Origin: Holophagaceae bacterium
GTDB lineage: Bacteria; Acidobacteriota; Holophagae; Holophagales; Holophagaceae
Reading direction: 5' to 3'
DNA length: 64,000 bases
Assembly (NCBI GenBank): GCA_016722505.1
Contig: JADKJH010000003.1
Coordinates: 372,001-436,000, forward strand
Shown here: piece after piece, positions 43,288 to 51,335 of the stretch
Layout of the letters: every line of letters begins with the position of its first letter
How positions within the stretch are numbered: the first letter of the stretch is position 1
Position numbers and translations under genes: made by a program
Notes under the pieces: model-generated
Seen by the model: only the letters and a program-made list of their open reading frames with translations
The model's database searches: none
Told to the model about the DNA's origin: nothing

Positions 43288-44081
43288 CAGGCCGCGCTTT
43301 CCGCGCTCTGTCCGGTCTGCCCGGTCTGCCCCTCGATAGGACGGGGTCCCAGCTTGGGTTCTGCAAGGGTCTGCATGGCGGCCATCAGATGAGGAACATT
43401 GAATTGGGTGTCCACGCACATGCCGTGGGGCAGGGTCAGCGGAATCACGTAGGCCGGGACTTCTGACAGCTTGATAAGGCCCTTCAGCAACCGGTCCGTG
43501 CAGCTGATGGCAACGATCAGGTCAGGCCGGTATTCCCGAGCCTCGCGGTAGGCCTTATGGCTGCGGTTGGTAATGCGGCTCTCCCATCCATTTTCCAGAA
43601 TGCCGTGCATATAGTCGCCGACGGGGCAAAGGCCGCAGTCGTAGCATTTTTCCAGGTCATCAAGAATCGGCGCCTTGCATTTGGCAAGTTGGATGCAATG
43701 GGGCAGAAGGATGAGGGAACGCTTCGCTTTTCTACCCTCAAAAGCTTCCCTCACACGCCGGTTGTTCCATCCACAGAAGGAGAGTATCCATGCATCTTCC
43801 TGGCCCATCATCCTAGCCAGGGGTCTGAAGAGCCAAACCCACATGCCATCCCATCGGATGATGGCGCGCCGGGCCTGCAAGTAAGCTTCTCCCTGCTTGA
43901 AGGTAGGCCAAGCCACGCCCCCCATCGCCATGGCCGCGAGAGCCCACCAGCCGAATCCATGGGGCATCAGAAGGCCCACTGAAAGGAATCCCAGCATCAA
44001 GGCCAGTGGCACACCCCGCCGCACCCATAGGAACATCCCATAGCGTTCAGCGGGCATTGCGTTGGGGACCATGGCTTCCAT
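43287..44081 (-). CDS. DUF116 family membrane-associated protein
   Basis: About 264 residues. N-terminus has one or two membrane helices (FLWVRRGVPLALMLGFLSVG). The conserved DUF116 core holds Cys residues in LLPHCIQLAKCKAPI and KCYDCGLCPVGD, then VAISCTDRLLKG and the family-like ending PHGMCVDTQFNVPHL. The Cys cluster suggests a metal or Fe-S centre. ATG at 44081; TTG at 44093 is an alternative. The C-terminal tail GQTGQTGQSAESAA comes from a short DNA word repeat (43307-43334). Confidence 0.85.
   Translation of the reverse strand: MEAMVPNAMPAERYGMFLWVRRGVPLALMLGFLSVGLLMPHGFGWWALAAMAMGGVAWPTFKQGEAYLQARRAIIRWDGMWVWLFRPLARMMGQEDAWILSFCGWNNRRVREAFEGRKAKRSLILLPHCIQLAKCKAPILDDLEKCYDCGLCPVGDYMHGILENGWESRITNRSHKAYREAREYRPDLIVAISCTDRLLKGLIKLSEVPAYVIPLTLPHGMCVDTQFNVPHLMAAMQTLAEPKLGPRPIEGQTGQTGQSAESAA
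43307..43334. repeat. Short 'CCGGTCTGC' word repeat at the DUF116 gene end
   Basis: Three imperfect 9-bp copies encode the GQTGQTG tail, a third instance of word repeats at a gene 3' end. Confidence 0.6.
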
Positions 44082-44112
44082 TTTCAACCACAAGGGGAGC
44101 GGAGGACTATCG

Positions 44113-45579
44113 CTATTTAGCAGAGCTCGCCAGACCCACGAGTTTTTTTAGATCGTCATCCTTCCAGCGGATGCCGCCTCCGATAAAAAAGGTGCGCAAT
44201 TCCTTGTTGCCCAAGTCCTGGCCGCCCACCTTCATGTAGACGTTTTTCCAGAATTGATAGCTTGCAGTGAACCGATAGCGGGGATTGGGTTTGTCGTCGC
44301 GTTTGGTGAAGTCATAGGCCAAAGCGCCTACGCGGAAACGGTCCTCAAAAGAACGCCACTCGATGCCGCCCCCGCCCTTGCCTTCTACGATCCCGGCAGT
44401 GAGCACCCAGTTCTCCGCGAAACGCTTGGCGAACTGCGCGGATACAGTGACCGCCTGGTCGGAAGTCACGGTGCGGGTCTTCTCCAATGCATCCACCGGC
44501 AACCCCGTCACAGGGTCGATCTTGTGGACGGTGCGGGTCGAATCGGAAATCTTGCCATCAGGTGTGGCGCTCAGGTCCAGGGCATACCAATAGTCGTGGC
44601 GTGGCGCAAGCTCGATGCCTAGGCCCACCTGGCTATCCCCACGGGCGGTCCAACGCGCGCCGTTCATGTCGAGCCGCAGGTCCATTGACTTCACTCCACC
44701 GAGCATGTCATTCAGGCTATCCACTGCTGTATTGATCTTCTTGATGGTGGAGTCGTCATTCAAAAGCTTGCCGATGGTGCCTTCACCATTGTTGAGTTTG
44801 GCTGTGATGTTTTTCAGATTGGCCGAGGTCTCCTGGAAACTGCCCGCCAGCTTGTGGACATCCTGCATGGTGCCCCGAAGTTCTGGCCGGGTCTCCTGGA
44901 CCATGGCATCCAGGTGTTTGCCGAGATCCTCAAATTGTTGAGCTAGCCGCGGCATCCGTTCCCGCAAGTCTCCGGTCATCGCCTCCGCATTGGCCAAGGT
45001 GTGGTTGATGGCAGCATGGTTTTCCTGGGACAAGGTCCGGAATTCCGCAGTGAGCACCCGGATGTTGTCCACGATCTCGTCCAGCTTGGCTTGGCCTTCT
45101 TCGCCGCCGATGGAGTGGTTCAAGGCGCCTGTGACACCCTTGATGTCCCGGCTGATGGCAGCCAAAGTGACCATCAAATCATCCAGGCTGACGCCGCTCC
45201 TGCTGGAGATGGGAATCATAGGATCGAGCAGGCCCTTCTCAGAGTGCCCTTGAGTCATGTCTATGTATTTTTCGCCGAGGATGCCGATGGAACTCAAAGA
45301 GGCCTGGGAATCTGTATAGATTGGAAACCCCTTCTCCAACTTGAGGGCGACCTTGGCCCGGCCGTTGTCCAGGGTGATGGTCTTCACTTCGCCCACCTTC
45401 ACTCCAGCGATGCGGACCGGAGCCTGCACGGCCAATCCGGCCACTTGATCAAAATAGACCAGGAAGTGTTCAGAATCCTTGTCGCGGCCGAAGGTGAATT
45501 TTCCAGTGTTGAAGATGAGTATCCCCAAAACCACCAGCGTGCCAACAAAGAATAGGCCGACCTTGGTTTCGATTTTCAT
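44113..45579 (-). CDS. mlaD: MCE-domain lipid transport protein (MlaD-like) with strand-rich C-terminal domain
   Basis: 488 residues. One N-terminal membrane anchor (KVGLFFVGTLVVLGILIFNT), an MCE domain (about 36-115; VYFDQVAGLAVQAPVRIAGV), a long helical/coiled-coil region (about 130-300; repeats of TLANAEAMTGDLRERMPR type), and a C-terminal 180 residues of alternating amphipathic strands (VGLGIELAPRHDYWYALDLS, RYRFTASYQFWKNVYMKVGG) that look like an outer-membrane-type barrel. It should carry phospholipid between membranes with the MlaE/MlaF genes upstream. ATG at 45579 follows AGGAGG; overlaps mlaF by ATGA. Confidence 0.87.
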   Translation of the reverse strand: MKIETKVGLFFVGTLVVLGILIFNTGKFTFGRDKDSEHFLVYFDQVAGLAVQAPVRIAGVKVGEVKTITLDNGRAKVALKLEKGFPIYTDSQASLSSIGILGEKYIDMTQGHSEKGLLDPMIPISSRSGVSLDDLMVTLAAISRDIKGVTGALNHSIGGEEGQAKLDEIVDNIRVLTAEFRTLSQENHAAINHTLANAEAMTGDLRERMPRLAQQFEDLGKHLDAMVQETRPELRGTMQDVHKLAGSFQETSANLKNITAKLNNGEGTIGKLLNDDSTIKKINTAVDSLNDMLGGVKSMDLRLDMNGARWTARGDSQVGLGIELAPRHDYWYALDLSATPDGKISDSTRTVHKIDPVTGLPVDALEKTRTVTSDQAVTVSAQFAKRFAENWVLTAGIVEGKGGGGIEWRSFEDRFRVGALAYDFTKRDDKPNPRYRFTASYQFWKNVYMKVGGQDLGNKELRTFFIGGGIRWKDDDLKKLVGLASSAK

Positions 45580-46370
45580 AGGTTCGCCTCCTGGCGGGTT
45601 CGTTTGGGAGGTGGTGGGTCTTGCAGGAAAGGGCCTTCCGCATCACCGCGTAAAAACTGCTGGATCACGGGATTCGGGTTCACTTTGAAGGCTTCGGGTT
45701 TTTCAATGGCGAGGCACTCGCCCTGGAAAATCAGCGCGACACGGTCGGCGATCATAAACGCTGATTTCAAATCATGGGTGATGGTGATGCTGGTGACGCC
45801 CAACTCGTGTTTCAGATCCAGGATGATGCGGCCTATGACATCGGTCATGACTGGATCCAGGCCTGTGGTCGGCTCATCAAACAGCAAAATTTTGGGCTTC
45901 AGGGCGATGGCCCGCGCAAAGCCGACACGGCGTTTCATGCCGCCGGAAAGTTCTGAAGGCTTCAGTTTGTCGCTGCCTCGCAGGCCTACCATGGCTAGGC
46001 ATTCGTCCACGCGCACCGCGATTTCCTTCTGGGTCATTTTCGTATGCCGCTTCAGCGCGAAAGCCACGTTTTCGAAAACACTCATGGAGTCGAAGAGCGC
46101 TGCCATCTGGAAGCACATGCCAATCTGCTTACGAACCTCGAAAAGCTCTGGGATGCTGATTTCTTGAATCACTTTTCCATCTATCGTGATCTGGCCGCTG
46201 TCGGGTGCCAACAATCCCATGATGATGCGCAGCAGCACCGTCTTCCCCGTGCCTGATCCCCCCATGATCACCAGGCTCTCACCCTGCTCGACTTCGATAT
46301 TCACGTTCTTGAGGACGACTTTCGGCCCAAAGGCCTTGGAAACGTTGGCGACTTCGATGACGGAGCTCAT
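45576..46370 (-). CDS. mlaF: Mla-type ABC transporter ATP-binding protein
   Basis: 264 residues. Walker A MGGSGTGKT, Q-loop CFQMAALFDSMSVFENVAF, signature LSGGMKRRV, Walker B ILLFDEPTTGLDP and switch His in ITHDLKSAF. The MlaF-like ATPase energises the MlaE permease for phospholipid trafficking at the inner membrane. ATG at 46370 overlaps the mlaE stop (ATGA); the longer in-frame extension would sit entirely inside mlaE. Confidence 0.95.
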   Translation of the reverse strand: MSSVIEVANVSKAFGPKVVLKNVNIEVEQGESLVIMGGSGTGKTVLLRIIMGLLAPDSGQITIDGKVIQEISIPELFEVRKQIGMCFQMAALFDSMSVFENVAFALKRHTKMTQKEIAVRVDECLAMVGLRGSDKLKPSELSGGMKRRVGFARAIALKPKILLFDEPTTGLDPVMTDVIGRIILDLKHELGVTSITITHDLKSAFMIADRVALIFQGECLAIEKPEAFKVNPNPVIQQFLRGDAEGPFLQDPPPPKRTRQEANL

Positions 46371-47140
46371 ACCAGCATCAACTTTGTCAGGAAGAAATCC
46401 GTCACCAGGATCCAAAGCGATGAAGTCACCACGCTGCTGGTGGGGGCATTGCCCACGCCTTCGGCACCGCCTCTGGTCCGATAGCCTCTCCAACAACCCA
46501 CCAGTGCGATGATCAGGCCGAATACCATGGCTTTGGTCAAAGCGATCCGAAGGTCCCGCGTGCCGATCAATTTGTAGAACTCGCTGGCGAAGGTATAGGC
46601 GCTTTGGCCTTCTACATTGACCAGGATCAGGTATCCACCCCAGTACCCGACGTAGATGGCAAGCCCCGTGAGGAGGGGCAGCATCACTAGCGCCGCCAAC
46701 AACCGGGGCACGAAAAGGTAGTGGATCGGGTCCGTGGCCAGGCATTCCAGGGCGTCGATTTGTTCGGTCACTTGCATGGTTCCGAGTTCGGCGGCCATGG
46801 CGGAACCAATGCGCCCGCTCATCATCAAGCCCGTGATGACCGGCGCAAGTTCCCGAACCACAGCCAGCCCCTCCACGCTGGAAGCAAGGCCTTGGGCCTG
46901 GAACTGTTTGAATCCGAAGGCCAGCTGCACCGCGAAAACCATGCTCACGGCCACCCCTGTAAGCAAGACCACGGGAATGGAGTTCACACCTACGGCGACG
47001 AACTGCCGCATCAGGTTTTCAAAATCAAACGGGCGTTTCAGGATGGCTCTGATGGCGCGGGTCGAGATCACAGTGAAGTCCCCAGCCTGACTGAAGAATT
47101 CCATCAGCGATCCGCCGACTTGATTAAAAAGTTTAAGCAT
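46367..47140 (-). CDS. mlaE: Mla-type ABC transporter permease
   Basis: About 257 residues. MlaE/YrbE permease with five membrane helices; family core includes FVAVGVNSIPVVLLTGVAV, LGTMQVTEQIDALECL and DPIHYLFVPRLLAALVMLPL. ATG at 47140 chosen over a TTG at 47164. Operon order mlaE-mlaF-mlaD; no mlaC or mlaB in the window. Confidence 0.93.
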   Translation of the reverse strand: MLKLFNQVGGSLMEFFSQAGDFTVISTRAIRAILKRPFDFENLMRQFVAVGVNSIPVVLLTGVAVSMVFAVQLAFGFKQFQAQGLASSVEGLAVVRELAPVITGLMMSGRIGSAMAAELGTMQVTEQIDALECLATDPIHYLFVPRLLAALVMLPLLTGLAIYVGYWGGYLILVNVEGQSAYTFASEFYKLIGTRDLRIALTKAMVFGLIIALVGCWRGYRTRGGAEGVGNAPTSSVVTSSLWILVTDFFLTKLMLV

Positions 47141-47183
47141 TCGTTTCCCGAGGATCTGGTTCAAGGCAAAGATTGAGTCTAAC

Positions 47184-48572
47184 TCATGTCTTTTTTTTCA
47201 GCCTTGCCCAGTAGCGGACTGCGCCCTCTTCCTTGAGCACCAAGGCCGGACGCGTCATGGCAAGGGCCCGGGCGGGGACCTCTCCGCTGATGGTGCTTCC
47301 GGCCGCGATCACTGCCCCATCCCCGATGTTGACAGGTGCCACGAGTTGGGAATCGCTGCCAATGAAGGCATCCTTGCCGATGGTCGTCCGATGTTTCGCG
47401 ATGCCGTCGTAATTGCAAAAGATCACGCCAGCGCCAACGTTCGAATTCTCCCCCACCTCTGAATCCCCGAGGTAGGCCAAATGATTGGCTTTTGAGCCTT
47501 TCTTCATGAGGGTTTGCTTGGTTTCCACGAAGTTGCCCACATGGACATCCGCCTGCAGCTCCGTGCCTTCCCTCAGCCTGGCGAAGGGGCCCACAATGCA
47601 ATGATCGCCGATCTTGGCGCCGTCAATGATTGAATAGGGGCGGATGGACACATCCTTGCCAATCTCACCGCCATTGATGATGGATCCTTGCCCCACCCGG
47701 GTTCCATCGCCTACCTTGACCGCTCCTTCGATTCGAACCGAGGGCTCTATAAGGACATCCTGGCCAAGCTTGATCCGGGGGCCTAGAAACGAGCTGGAAG
47801 CATCCAAAAAGCTCACCCCCCCTTTCATCCAAAATGCGTTGATACGCCACTGCGCCGAGGCTTGCAAAGCAGCCTGGTCGTCTCTGGAATTCATCCCAGC
47901 CAGTTCTTCTGTGTCGCAAAAGTCCACTTGGACATGATGCTTGCTGGCCACATCCATCACCGCGTCAGTCAGATAGAATTCGTGTTGCGCATTGTTGGCT
48001 TTCAATCGGTGGAGGGCTGGTTTCAGCAAGTCCCAAGGCAGCGAATACGCCCCTCCATTCACAAGCGTGATGGCCTGTTCGTCCGCATTGGCATCCCGCT
48101 GCTCGACCAGCTTGGCGAGGCTGCCATCGAGCTTCTGGATCACTCTCCCATAGCCAGAAGGATCCGGCATCTCCATCGCAAGCAAGGATGCCGGCGCCGC
48201 ACAGAGGGCAACAACCGTTTCAGCCCGGATCAGGGGCACATCTCCTGAAAGAATCACCACTCTCGCTGCCTCCAGGCGATCCAGTTCCGCCTCACAGACC
48301 TGTACCGCATGGCCGGTGCCTAATGGTTGGCCCTGATCCACCGTGAGGACGGAGCAGGGCAAAAGGCCATCCGCCCTCCAGCGTTCCAGCGCGGAAAGCA
48401 CCTGCTCTTTACCGTGATGAAGGACCACGATGGCCGCCTTCAATTCCACAGGCAGGGTCCGCAGCACCCACAGCAAAGCGGGATCTCCCAAAATCGGGTG
48501 GAGCACCTTGGGCAATCGGGACTTCATGCGTTTGCCAAGGCCTGCCGCGAGAATCACTGCCACTGTATTCAT
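47184..48572 (-). CDS. glmU: Bifunctional GlmU: UDP-GlcNAc pyrophosphorylase / GlcN-1-P acetyltransferase
   Basis: 462 residues, usual length. N-terminal nucleotidyl transferase domain: VILAAGLGKRMKSRLPKVLH, QPLGTGHAVQ, LSGDVPLI and GGAYSLPW. C-terminal left-handed beta helix of hexapeptide repeats (INGGEIGKDVSIRPYS, GAVRYWA end) with acetyltransferase residues in NFVETKQTLMKKGSKANHLA and CNYDGIAKHRTTIG. Makes UDP-GlcNAc for peptidoglycan and LPS. Overlaps the upstream sensor gene by ATGA. Confidence 0.97.
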   Translation of the reverse strand: MNTVAVILAAGLGKRMKSRLPKVLHPILGDPALLWVLRTLPVELKAAIVVLHHGKEQVLSALERWRADGLLPCSVLTVDQGQPLGTGHAVQVCEAELDRLEAARVVILSGDVPLIRAETVVALCAAPASLLAMEMPDPSGYGRVIQKLDGSLAKLVEQRDANADEQAITLVNGGAYSLPWDLLKPALHRLKANNAQHEFYLTDAVMDVASKHHVQVDFCDTEELAGMNSRDDQAALQASAQWRINAFWMKGGVSFLDASSSFLGPRIKLGQDVLIEPSVRIEGAVKVGDGTRVGQGSIINGGEIGKDVSIRPYSIIDGAKIGDHCIVGPFARLREGTELQADVHVGNFVETKQTLMKKGSKANHLAYLGDSEVGENSNVGAGVIFCNYDGIAKHRTTIGKDAFIGSDSQLVAPVNIGDGAVIAAGSTISGEVPARALAMTRPALVLKEEGAVRYWARLKKKT

Positions 48573-50602
48573 GCCCTCTCCAGTCCATTCGTTTTACTCA
48601 AAAGAGCCAGGAGGCTTTGCACAAATTCCTGGCTCGGAAATGGTTTCTCTATGAAGCCGAGCTTTAGAAGGCCCAGGCGCAAAGGGCTCACGGGTTGAGC
48701 CTGGCCGTTGCCCATCACGAGTGTGGGAATGGGCTCCCGCTGAAATCCGCTCATGGCCTTCGCGAACCGTTCAAGCTTTGGTGAGCGTTCAAGCACCAAG
48801 GCATCTGGTGGATCCTGCTCTTTGCTTGCCTTCAGCAGATCTACTAGGTCCGGGAAGGTCCTGGCCTGGCCGCCCTTGCGGATCACAAGGTTCTCCAATG
48901 CTTCCCGCACGAGAGAATCCTGATCCACGATCCAGATATAACGGGAGAGCAGGGGAGACGGGGTGGCAGACGTCTCCGGCTCGGCCAGAGGCAAGTATAT
49001 TTGGGGCCAAATGCCACCGTGGTCATCCTGGGTCAGTTCCAGCATTCCCCGGAATTCACCCACCACCTGCTGAAGCCAGGGGAGGCCAAGCATGGCGTGG
49101 GGGTGCTTGAGATAGGATCCATTGAGGTCCAGCGTCAGCAAAGCCCATTGGCGGCCTCCGAGTTCCTGGCGTTCTACTGCGAGCGTCATAGTCCCTGCGC
49201 CAAGGGCCTGCCGCCCATGCAAAATCAAATGTGTGGCCACTCGTTGGAGCGCATCTTCAGAAATCCTCAAGGGAAGCCCCTCGGCGCGGATCTGGATTTG
49301 GATCAGTGGAGGCAGCATGCGTTGCAGTCTAGAAATGAGGGCATCCAGCGCTTTTGCCGCGTCCAGCGCGCTGGCCGCGGAGGGTTCAGCCGAATCGGCC
49401 CGGCCACTCGGTGTGAGGCGTTGGGCAGCCAACAGGATCATCTCCGCGGCCTCGCGAGTCCCATGCTCCAACGTCTCTCCAAGAATCTGTTCTGCGGCGG
49501 GCACGATGATGCCAAGAGCATTCACCAGCAGACGCTGAGAGGTTCCCGAGCCAACTCCATCCAATAGCGCCGGCCCCAAAGATTCCCCTCTCAAAGCCAG
49601 CGTCCCGCCACGATGGTCAGAGATCCACACCAGCGCCATGTTCCGGTCGAAGGCCACGGCTTCCAGCTGCACATCCTGGAAAGCGCCATCCTTGTGAACC
49701 AAGGCAGATGTGGTTCGTCCTCGTCCTTGTTGGACCAGCTGCTGACGCAGATCATCCCAGGTGGATGCATCTTGGCCTTGGAGCATGGCAGATAAGGGGA
49801 GACCACGGACTTCGTGGCGTGGAAGGCCTACCATGTGGCTGAAGGCCCCGTTGGATTCAGCGATGGCACCGGAATCATTGACCAGGAGCATGGGTTGTTC
49901 CGACTCGATGCCATAAAGGAGGGATGGGCCTTCAGGTTTTTCGCTCACATCCAGCGCGGGCAGGGCTGTGCGCACCGCGTCCCCCCGGCCCTCCACCCAG
50001 ACACCCTGGCTGCGAAGCCAGGTGAGCTGCTGTAGCGCCACCAGACCGAGCAGCATCCCCACCAGCAGGGAAGCAGGAAAAGAAAGCGTGGTGATGTTGC
50101 CGGGAAGAAAATGATAGATCGCCTTGCAGATGAGCACGGTGACGCCACCCACGATCGGAACGCGCGCGGACAGCCAACGCCCTTTGCTGAGCCTGTATCC
50201 GAGATCCGAAAGCAGCATCCAGAGGGCCGTTTGGGCAACCGTGGTGCCCCAAAACAACAGGAATGACTCGGTTGCATCCAGACCCACTTGCAGGCTCAGG
50301 AGCCAAGCGAAGATCGTTGCCCCGCCCACGCCAAAGCCCAGCCTCCTAATACCTTGGGCGCCTTCCCGATTCAACTGTACGAAAAGGCTGAAGCCGAAGA
50401 GGGTACCCCCAAGGAAGGCTGAAGGCAGAGGTTCAATACCTGCCAGGTGGCTGACCATTAGCCATGGCAGCGATAGCACCGCCAGGATTCCCCCTAGAAA
50501 ATACCCATAGCTGAGTCCAACCCTTCCCTTGCGGCGGAAGATCCAGAACCCGAGCCAAGGTGGCAGGGGCAGCAGCAGGGCGAGAAAGAGATCTTGAAGC
50601 AT
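48569..50602 (-). CDS. Membrane sensor with PAS and degenerate kinase/receiver domains
   Basis: 677 residues. About seven membrane helices (residues 1-200), a PAS domain (about 235-335; LVNDSGAIAESNGAFSHMVG), then a kinase-like region lacking the H-box phospho-acceptor His (QRLLVNALGIIVPAAEQILG) and with a poor ATP-binding region, and a C-terminal receiver-like domain (IWIVDQDSLVREALENLV) in which the phospho-acceptor Asp is Glu (ALVLERSPK) while the Lys (FIEKPFP) is kept. It may be a pseudo-kinase signalling scaffold. ATG at 50602 shares a base with the previous stop (TAATG); ATGA overlap into glmU ties it to cell-wall precursor synthesis. Confidence 0.75.
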   Translation of the reverse strand: MLQDLFLALLLPLPPWLGFWIFRRKGRVGLSYGYFLGGILAVLSLPWLMVSHLAGIEPLPSAFLGGTLFGFSLFVQLNREGAQGIRRLGFGVGGATIFAWLLSLQVGLDATESFLLFWGTTVAQTALWMLLSDLGYRLSKGRWLSARVPIVGGVTVLICKAIYHFLPGNITTLSFPASLLVGMLLGLVALQQLTWLRSQGVWVEGRGDAVRTALPALDVSEKPEGPSLLYGIESEQPMLLVNDSGAIAESNGAFSHMVGLPRHEVRGLPLSAMLQGQDASTWDDLRQQLVQQGRGRTTSALVHKDGAFQDVQLEAVAFDRNMALVWISDHRGGTLALRGESLGPALLDGVGSGTSQRLLVNALGIIVPAAEQILGETLEHGTREAAEMILLAAQRLTPSGRADSAEPSAASALDAAKALDALISRLQRMLPPLIQIQIRAEGLPLRISEDALQRVATHLILHGRQALGAGTMTLAVERQELGGRQWALLTLDLNGSYLKHPHAMLGLPWLQQVVGEFRGMLELTQDDHGGIWPQIYLPLAEPETSATPSPLLSRYIWIVDQDSLVREALENLVIRKGGQARTFPDLVDLLKASKEQDPPDALVLERSPKLERFAKAMSGFQREPIPTLVMGNGQAQPVSPLRLGLLKLGFIEKPFPSQEFVQSLLALLSKTNGLERA

Positions 50603-51276
50603 TATTCCCTTTCATTCCCTAAGAGTTGGACTACCTCAGCCTGCCACAAACCACGCACGGCGTTCATACACCAAAGCTGCCCGGTTGAAACTTCATCCAA
50701 AGCAAGGGGTCTTTGCTGGATCGCAAGCCCATGGGCCATAGCCCAAAGCGGCAACTCAACAGCCTCGGTGATGCTGGAAACCCTCCCTTCTGGCGGTGGC
50801 AGAAGCAAGCGATTCTGTATCTGCAACCCGACAGCGGCAAAGGTTGTCTCGGCGATACTGCCATCTGGCCAGAGAAGAAGGACGTCGTCGGCGCGCCTCT
50901 CCAAAGCCAGATTCCGCATCTGGATATCCCAAGTACCCAAAAGCCCTTTGTGCGCAGCTTTTTCGTTATCCCTGATGTCACCTAATGGGTGGGCCATCGG
51001 GAGCAACCGGAAGGATTGAAAAGGATCTGGAATCGCCTCCAGTCTGGCGGAAACTGCATCAGGGAATAGCTGCAACCGGCATGCTGCTGTTCCACAGCCA
51101 GAGATCCAGGCTGTCAACTCAGGCTTGATTTTGTCCAGCCAAGCTACGTTCCATCCTAGTTGGGAAGCGCTTGTTTCAAGCCGGAACAGATGGCTCGGCA
51201 GGTGGATGCCGCGGCCATCCAGCACTCGCAGCGCCGTGCGGGGCAGGGGACGGCTTGGGGGCTCCCAGCCCAGCAA
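50602..51276 (-). CDS. Aminotransferase class IV-like protein (PabC/aminodeoxychorismate lyase type), N-terminus uncertain
   Basis: 224 residues from a TTG at 51276. The C-terminal half is PLP fold-type IV: VLLLWPDGSIAETTFAAVGL (Glu that binds the ring nitrogen), IQNRLLLPPPEGRV, ITEAVELPLW and WCMNAVRGLWQAEVV. Class IV enzymes are usually 260-290 residues. The reading frame stays open upstream to just past 51339 (CTG overlapping the pdxA stop, LSDANLPLLPVWRAFG), so the true protein may be about 20 residues longer from a non-standard start. The Lys candidate is HKGLLG. It may convert aminodeoxychorismate to p-aminobenzoate for folate, or be degenerate. Confidence 0.7.
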   Translation of the reverse strand: MLGWEPPSRPLPRTALRVLDGRGIHLPSHLFRLETSASQLGWNVAWLDKIKPELTAWISGCGTAACRLQLFPDAVSARLEAIPDPFQSFRLLPMAHPLGDIRDNEKAAHKGLLGTWDIQMRNLALERRADDVLLLWPDGSIAETTFAAVGLQIQNRLLLPPPEGRVSSITEAVELPLWAMAHGLAIQQRPLALDEVSTGQLWCMNAVRGLWQAEVVQLLGNERE

Positions 51277-51335
51277 ATGGGAAGAGCCAGGTCCAAAAGC
51301 CCGCCAGACTGGAAGGAGGGGAAGGTTGGCGTCGC

